A stretch of 11,926 bases of DNA, from contig JAFVFM010000029.1 in assembly GCA_017475415.1 (NCBI GenBank), positions 1-11,926 on the forward strand, written 5' to 3'. Position numbers and translations under genes: made by a program. This DNA is from Solobacterium sp. (GTDB taxonomy: Bacteria > Bacillota_I > Bacilli_A > Erysipelotrichales > Erysipelotrichaceae). The notes under the pieces were generated by a model. The model was given only the letters and a program-made list of their open reading frames with translations. It had not been told where the DNA came from and made no database searches. Shown piece after piece: positions 8,075 through 11,926 of this stretch. Position 1 is the first letter of the stretch, and every line of letters begins with the position of its first letter.

Positions 8075-11000
8075 ATGAAAAGAATCTTGACAATGATCTT
8101 GACTTTAGCTCTATGTGTTAGTTTTTTTCATGCATCATTGCCTATTTATGCTGAAGAGGAAGAGCTTTACTATTTAGATGGTAATGGAGGCACTTCTTTT
8201 TTAAATGGTGAAATAAAAGAAAGAAGAGCTTATCCTTTAACAAATTCTCTAGCTAGTGCAACAAAAGATAGTAAGTTTCAAAAAGATGGAACATTTGAAG
8301 CACAACAAGGTTGGTGCAAAGATCAAGCTTGTACAATTGAGGTAGAAAAGGGATATAAACCACAAGCGAATGAAATACTCTATGCAAAATGGGTAGTGGG
8401 AGCGAAATTAAATGGTAATGGTGGAGCCTATATGGAAGAAGGCTATAAACAAACAGTAGCTATTCCAGCAGGCACAACAGTTAGCAAATTCAACTCGCAA
8501 GGCTTTGTCTACTATGACCCTAAAACAAAATTAAAATCCAAAACCAATTTATTTTTAGGTTGGACTAAAGATGCAGAAGGCAAGGAATTAGTAGAAGAAG
8601 GCTATGTAGTAAAAGAAGGTGAAAGCCTTTATGCAAGATGGGGAAAAGCTGTAGCGGTTCGATATCATTTCCAAGATAGCTATGCAAAAATAAATGGTGA
8701 AGAAAAGAATACATTAGAAGGTTATTTAGAAAATGGTATCTTTGATGCAGAAAAGAGTGCAAATCTTTATTTAACTCTATATGGGAAAAAGGATACTTTC
8801 TTAGGCTGGTCTACAAAGGAAGATGCAACAGAAGAAGATAAAGATACAATCATTAAAGAGGGGACAACATTCACAGAAGCTATTGATGTTTATGCGATTG
8901 TAAAAAAAGCGGAAGTGAATATCACTTATCATTTGCCAGAAGGTACATTTGAAAATGGGGATAGTACATATACCATTCATCAAGTTGGCGCACATTATTT
9001 AGAATCTGAAGCACTCAATTTACCGCAAGGTAAACGTGTTCAGGCCTGGAAAAAAATAGATAGTGATGAAGTATTTATGCCTGACGCATATGTAGAAGAT
9101 GATATTGAAGTCGAAGCAATACTAGAAGATATTTATTATTTAGACGGCAATGGTGGTGTTGTTAAACGCAAAGATAAAGAAGATTTAACGATACAGATGC
9201 GCTCGCTTGATGAGAAAATATATTCTTATGATGCCCGCAACTTTAAACATGATCGTCCAGATCTTACCTTTGGTGGTTGGACTTATGATCCGGAAGGTGA
9301 ACATATGGTAGAAGAAGGTTATAGCCCAAAGATGGGAGAAACCTTATATGCGAAATGGGTAGATGCGATTACTATTCGATATCATGCACCAAATGCAAAA
9401 TTCTGGAATGGCGAAAATATATTAGAGACAAAAGTACCTAAAGGGAAAAGCTTTATTAGTTATAGGCTGGATGAAATGCCGGAAAATAAAGCTTTATATG
9501 GATGGTCTAGAAGTGAAGAAGTAGAAGATATTCTTCCTTCTGGTATGCCGATGGAAGAAAGCATAGATGTATATGCAGTATTAAAGGATGCCTTTGTGGT
9601 AGATGGTAATGGTGCAAAACAAGCGTATGATGAGCGCACAAAAGTTTCTACGGTAATCGCTCCTGTATTCAATAATAATAGTTATGGCTTTGTCCATGAA
9701 GATAGTGGGAAGATATTAGCTGGTTGGTGTAAAGATCAAGCTTGTAGTGCGATGGTAGAAGAAAATTATGTTCCAAAAGTAGGAGAAGTTCTATATGCGA
9801 ATTGGGCAGATGCGATAACTGTTCGTTACCATGGCAATGGAGCATATTTCTGGGATGGTACAGATACATATGAAGCGCGTATTCCTAAGGGCCAAAAATT
9901 TACAAGCTATAACTTAGATAATGTTGTGGGTAATCGTATATTAGTGGGTTGGTCGTTTGAACCATATAGTGAAGAAATCATTGATCCAAATACTATGATT
10001 ACAGATAATTGCGATGTATATGCAGTATTTAAAGATGCTTTCTATTTAGATGGAAATGGTGGAGTATTGAAGCGTGATGGAAGTACACGTTTAAAGGCAC
10101 CGGTTTCTGCAGTTTATGCAAAGAATACATATGGTTTTGAGAACCAAAATGAAAAGATGATTGTGGATACATGGTGTAAAGATCAGGCTTGTGAATTTGT
10201 TGTAGAAAATGGTTATCAACCATATCCAGGTGAAGTGCTTTATGCGAAATGGACAGATGGTATTCGCATTACATATCACGCAGGAGAAGGTAGTTTCAAT
10301 AATGGCACAAATATCGTTTCAAGTTTAATGGCAACTGGTGATGTGTTAGCGGATTATCCTACTAATGTACCAGATTCAAAAATGAAATTAGGTTGGTCAT
10401 TTGAAGAAAATGGAGAATTAATTCCTAATGATACAAAGATAGAAGAAGATCGAGATGTATATGCCATTTATGAAGATGCGATTCTTTTAGAAGGCAATGG
10501 CGGCCATTTAGTAAATAGTAATAGTACAAATACTAAGGTATCGAAAAAATCATTAGAAGAAAGTTTGAATCAAAAAGGCTTCGTGCATGATGAAGAAAAT
10601 CTATTCTTTGTAGGATGGATGAAAGATGTAAATGAGGGCAGTGTAATATCTTCTATGGAAGGCATAGAAGCAGGAAGTACCCTTTATGCGAAGTGGGCTG
10701 AAGCAGTAGATGTTAATGTACATGCAGGCTTGGGTTATTTCGATGAAAGTGTGATGGGTAGTGCAGATATCCTCCACTTTAATACAAAAACAATCACCTT
10801 ACGTTTGCAGAAAGATGCTGAAGTAAGCATACCTCATGCACCAATACATAAAGATGAGAATTATGTATTAGTTGGCTATAGTTTAAATGAAGAAGGAACA
10901 GAACTTTTCCAAAAAAAGAGCTTTAGTGAAAATACAAATATCTATGCCATCTTTATGCATAAGAATGATATTCCTGTAGAAGAAAAAGAAGCGGTAGCTA

Positions 11001-11743
11001 TTGTTGAGAGAATGTATAAAGAAGCTTTGCATAGAGACGCAAGTGATGAGGAAAAACAGAATTGGATTAATGCATTAATTGAGAACCGAATCAACGCAAC
11101 AGATTTAATATTAGCTTTCTATGATGGAGAGGAAATGAAGGAAGCGACTCTCGATGATGAAACCTTTATCGAAAGAAGCTATAAAGCTATCTTAAATAGG
11201 GATGTAGATGAAGTCGGTAAAAAGCATTGGCAAGACTTACTCCATAATGGTGCTTCCAAACATTACATTCTAAATGGCTTAACTTCTAGTCAAGAATTTA
11301 TGGATTTCTGTGCAAAAGCGAAAATAGAAAAAGGTGAGATTTCTTTAACGGAAAGTCGTGATCAAGATTTAACAATTACAAAATATGTGGCGAATTGTTA
11401 TAGAGAAGTATTGAATAGAGAATTTGACGAGGATGGCATTAACCAATGGACTACATTAATATATGATGCAGATAATCCTAAAGAAAAAGCGAAAGAAGTA
11501 TTACGAGAAGTGTTCTTCAAAAGCGAGGAATTTAAAAATCGCACATTAGGTATAAAAGATTTCATACGCTTATGTTATAGAATATGCTTAGGCAGAGAAG
11601 TAGAAGAAAGCGAATTGAAATACTGGTATCACGAAATTGGCGCAAAAGAAAGAAGCCGTGATGAAATGGTAAATATATTCTTATCTACTCAAGAAAGTGA
11701 AGAATATTTTGAACAATATGGCTTTGTAGCAAAAGAAAAATAA
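8075..11743 (+). CDS. Secreted InlB B-repeat / DUF4214 surface protein
   Basis: A predicted secreted protein of 1222 residues; I do not recognise a named orthologue. Residues 1-26 form a Sec signal peptide: Lys2-Arg3, a hydrophobic core (about 4-22), and likely cleavage after IYA26 before four Glu. Residues 32-962 are twelve degenerate repeats of about 73-87 residues resembling the InlB B-repeat (Listeria-Bacteroides, Flg_new) family, with GNGG, GW and LYAKW or DVYAV signatures. Residues about 971-1217 hold four DUF4214-like helical units, with patterns such as YKAILNRDVDEVG and S-x-EF. No LPXTG motif, transmembrane tail or S-layer homology domain is seen, so attachment to the cell is unexplained. 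InlB B-repeats occur in adhesins and other surface proteins; DUF4214 has no settled function. A role in adhesion or cell-surface structure is an inference. The start is fixed by the signal peptide and promoter. The gene is monocistronic as far as the window shows. Confidence 0.93.
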   Translation: MKRILTMILTLALCVSFFHASLPIYAEEEELYYLDGNGGTSFLNGEIKERRAYPLTNSLASATKDSKFQKDGTFEAQQGWCKDQACTIEVEKGYKPQANEILYAKWVVGAKLNGNGGAYMEEGYKQTVAIPAGTTVSKFNSQGFVYYDPKTKLKSKTNLFLGWTKDAEGKELVEEGYVVKEGESLYARWGKAVAVRYHFQDSYAKINGEEKNTLEGYLENGIFDAEKSANLYLTLYGKKDTFLGWSTKEDATEEDKDTIIKEGTTFTEAIDVYAIVKKAEVNITYHLPEGTFENGDSTYTIHQVGAHYLESEALNLPQGKRVQAWKKIDSDEVFMPDAYVEDDIEVEAILEDIYYLDGNGGVVKRKDKEDLTIQMRSLDEKIYSYDARNFKHDRPDLTFGGWTYDPEGEHMVEEGYSPKMGETLYAKWVDAITIRYHAPNAKFWNGENILETKVPKGKSFISYRLDEMPENKALYGWSRSEEVEDILPSGMPMEESIDVYAVLKDAFVVDGNGAKQAYDERTKVSTVIAPVFNNNSYGFVHEDSGKILAGWCKDQACSAMVEENYVPKVGEVLYANWADAITVRYHGNGAYFWDGTDTYEARIPKGQKFTSYNLDNVVGNRILVGWSFEPYSEEIIDPNTMITDNCDVYAVFKDAFYLDGNGGVLKRDGSTRLKAPVSAVYAKNTYGFENQNEKMIVDTWCKDQACEFVVENGYQPYPGEVLYAKWTDGIRITYHAGEGSFNNGTNIVSSLMATGDVLADYPTNVPDSKMKLGWSFEENGELIPNDTKIEEDRDVYAIYEDAILLEGNGGHLVNSNSTNTKVSKKSLEESLNQKGFVHDEENLFFVGWMKDVNEGSVISSMEGIEAGSTLYAKWAEAVDVNVHAGLGYFDESVMGSADILHFNTKTITLRLQKDAEVSIPHAPIHKDENYVLVGYSLNEEGTELFQKKSFSENTNIYAIFMHKNDIPVEEKEAVAIVERMYKEALHRDASDEEKQNWINALIENRINATDLILAFYDGEEMKEATLDDETFIERSYKAILNRDVDEVGKKHWQDLLHNGASKHYILNGLTSSQEFMDFCAKAKIEKGEISLTESRDQDLTITKYVANCYREVLNREFDEDGINQWTTLIYDADNPKEKAKEVLREVFFKSEEFKNRTLGIKDFIRLCYRICLGREVEESELKYWYHEIGAKERSRDEMVNIFLSTQESEEYFEQYGFVAKEK
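8168..10960 (+). repeat. Twelve tandem InlB B-like coding repeats, two types
   Basis: Type A units carry LDGNGG at the start, GW in the middle and LYAKW at the end. Type B units carry RYH or TYH at the start, GW or GWS in the middle and DVYA near the end. By-eye boundaries: A1 8168-8404, A2 8405-8650, B1 8651-8911, B2 8912-9133, A3 9134-9367, B3 9368-9592, A4 9593-9814, B4 9815-10039, A5 10040-10261, B5 10262-10480, A6 10481-10705, B6 10706-10960. From A3 onward A and B alternate strictly, suggesting that an A-B pair of about 150 residues was the unit of duplication. A4-B4 and A5-B5 look most alike, including at DNA level (for example around 9728 and 10175). B2 and B6 are the most degenerate. 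Boundaries are approximate. Confidence 0.85.
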
Positions 11744-11751
11744 ACAAAAAA

Positions 11752-11777
11752 AGGAGACAAAAATAGGAGACAAAAAT
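11752..11777. repeat. Exact 13-bp tandem direct repeat
   Basis: AGGAGACAAAAAT occurs at 11752-11764 and again, without a gap, at 11765-11777. The second copy runs into a small palindrome, GACAA-AAA-TTGTC, at 11769-11781. The repeats lie 8 bases after the stop of the secreted protein gene. AGGAG resembles a ribosome binding site, but no reading frame of useful length follows. Their function is unknown. Confidence 0.85.
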
Positions 11778-11837
11778 TGTCACTCTAAACTGGTCCCAAA
11801 GTCAAGTACCGAATGATGACAGTTTGAAGAATTGAAT

Positions 11838-11891
11838 AAAAGTACGGAATGACCGTCAAATTGAGGATGGTCAATACCGTACTTTTGTTTT
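11838..11891 (+). terminator. Long hairpin with T-run, likely terminator
   Basis: AAAAGTACGG (11838-11847) pairs with CCGTACTTTT (11877-11886). After a small internal loop, GACC (11851-11854) pairs with GGTC (11869-11872). The right arm continues into TTTTGTTTT. This fits an intrinsic terminator for the secreted protein gene, 94 bases past its stop. The A-rich left flank would also allow termination of leftward transcription. It could instead be a structured end of a mobile element. Confidence 0.65.
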
Positions 11892-11926
11892 GAAACTCTG
11901 TCTTGTATGAAGATTTATCCATGACA

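Larger units (their letters stand above)
11744..11926. other. Non-coding 3' flank with repeats
   Basis: No convincing gene is present. Besides the 13-bp tandem repeat and the hairpin listed separately, AAGTAC-N-GAATGA occurs at 11804-11816 and again at 11840-11852, an imperfect repeat about 36 bases apart. A minus-strand frame of 45 codons (11785-11922) is open to the window edge but shows no recognisable motif. The mix of short direct and inverted repeats could be the end of a mobile element or of a repeat-rich spacer; the window stops too soon to tell. Confidence 0.5.

Noticed and set aside
8168..10960. CRISPR or non-coding satellite interpretation of the repeats
   Set aside because: The repeats are about 220-260 bases, diverged at DNA level, conserved as protein and in one continuous open frame after a signal peptide.
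11765..11789. AGGAG followed by a TTG start at 11777
   Set aside because: The frame stops after three codons, so it is not a gene; a leader peptide this short has nothing else to support it.
11785..11922. Minus-strand frame of 45 codons near the right edge
   Set aside because: It covers both arms of the long hairpin, shows no known motif, and its start context is cut off. It could be the 3' end of a larger gene beyond the window, but nothing in the sequence supports that.

Overview
The window is AT-rich and reads almost entirely left to right. It looks like chromosome of a Gram-positive, low-GC Firmicute. The RNA polymerase subunits lack the large insertions typical of E. coli, the ribosome binding sites are strong, and the last gene encodes a Sec-secreted multi-repeat protein. 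Several polymerase residues point towards Erysipelotrichia or a relative near the Mollicutes, mainly Asn instead of His at E. coli beta position 526. That placement is an inference from sequence recall, not a computed phylogeny.

Layout: (1) positions 1-4086 hold rpoB, cut off at its 5' end by the window edge. (2) After 14 bases, with a perfect Shine-Dalgarno overlapping the rpoB stop, comes complete rpoC (4101-7940). These two genes encode the beta and beta' subunits that form the catalytic cleft. (3) A textbook intrinsic terminator (7963-8002) closes the operon, so the str operon genes (rpsL, rpsG, fusA) often found after rpoC in Firmicutes are not co-transcribed here. (4) A near-consensus extended -10 promoter (8018-8046) and a short leader with a run of seven G drive a 1222-residue secreted protein (8075-11743). 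It has a signal peptide, twelve InlB B-repeat-like units in the order A A B B A B A B A B A B, and four DUF4214-like units at the C terminus. (5) The last 183 bases hold no convincing gene. They carry a 13-bp tandem repeat, a small palindrome and a long terminator-like hairpin.

I see no defence system, CRISPR array, tRNA/rRNA or intact mobile element. The points of most interest are: predicted intrinsic rifampicin insensitivity from Asn526; an enlarged beta segment apparently built from repeated modules; lineage-specific changes clustered around the beta' F-loop, bridge helix and trigger loop; and the unusual surface protein with alternating repeat types and paired cysteines.
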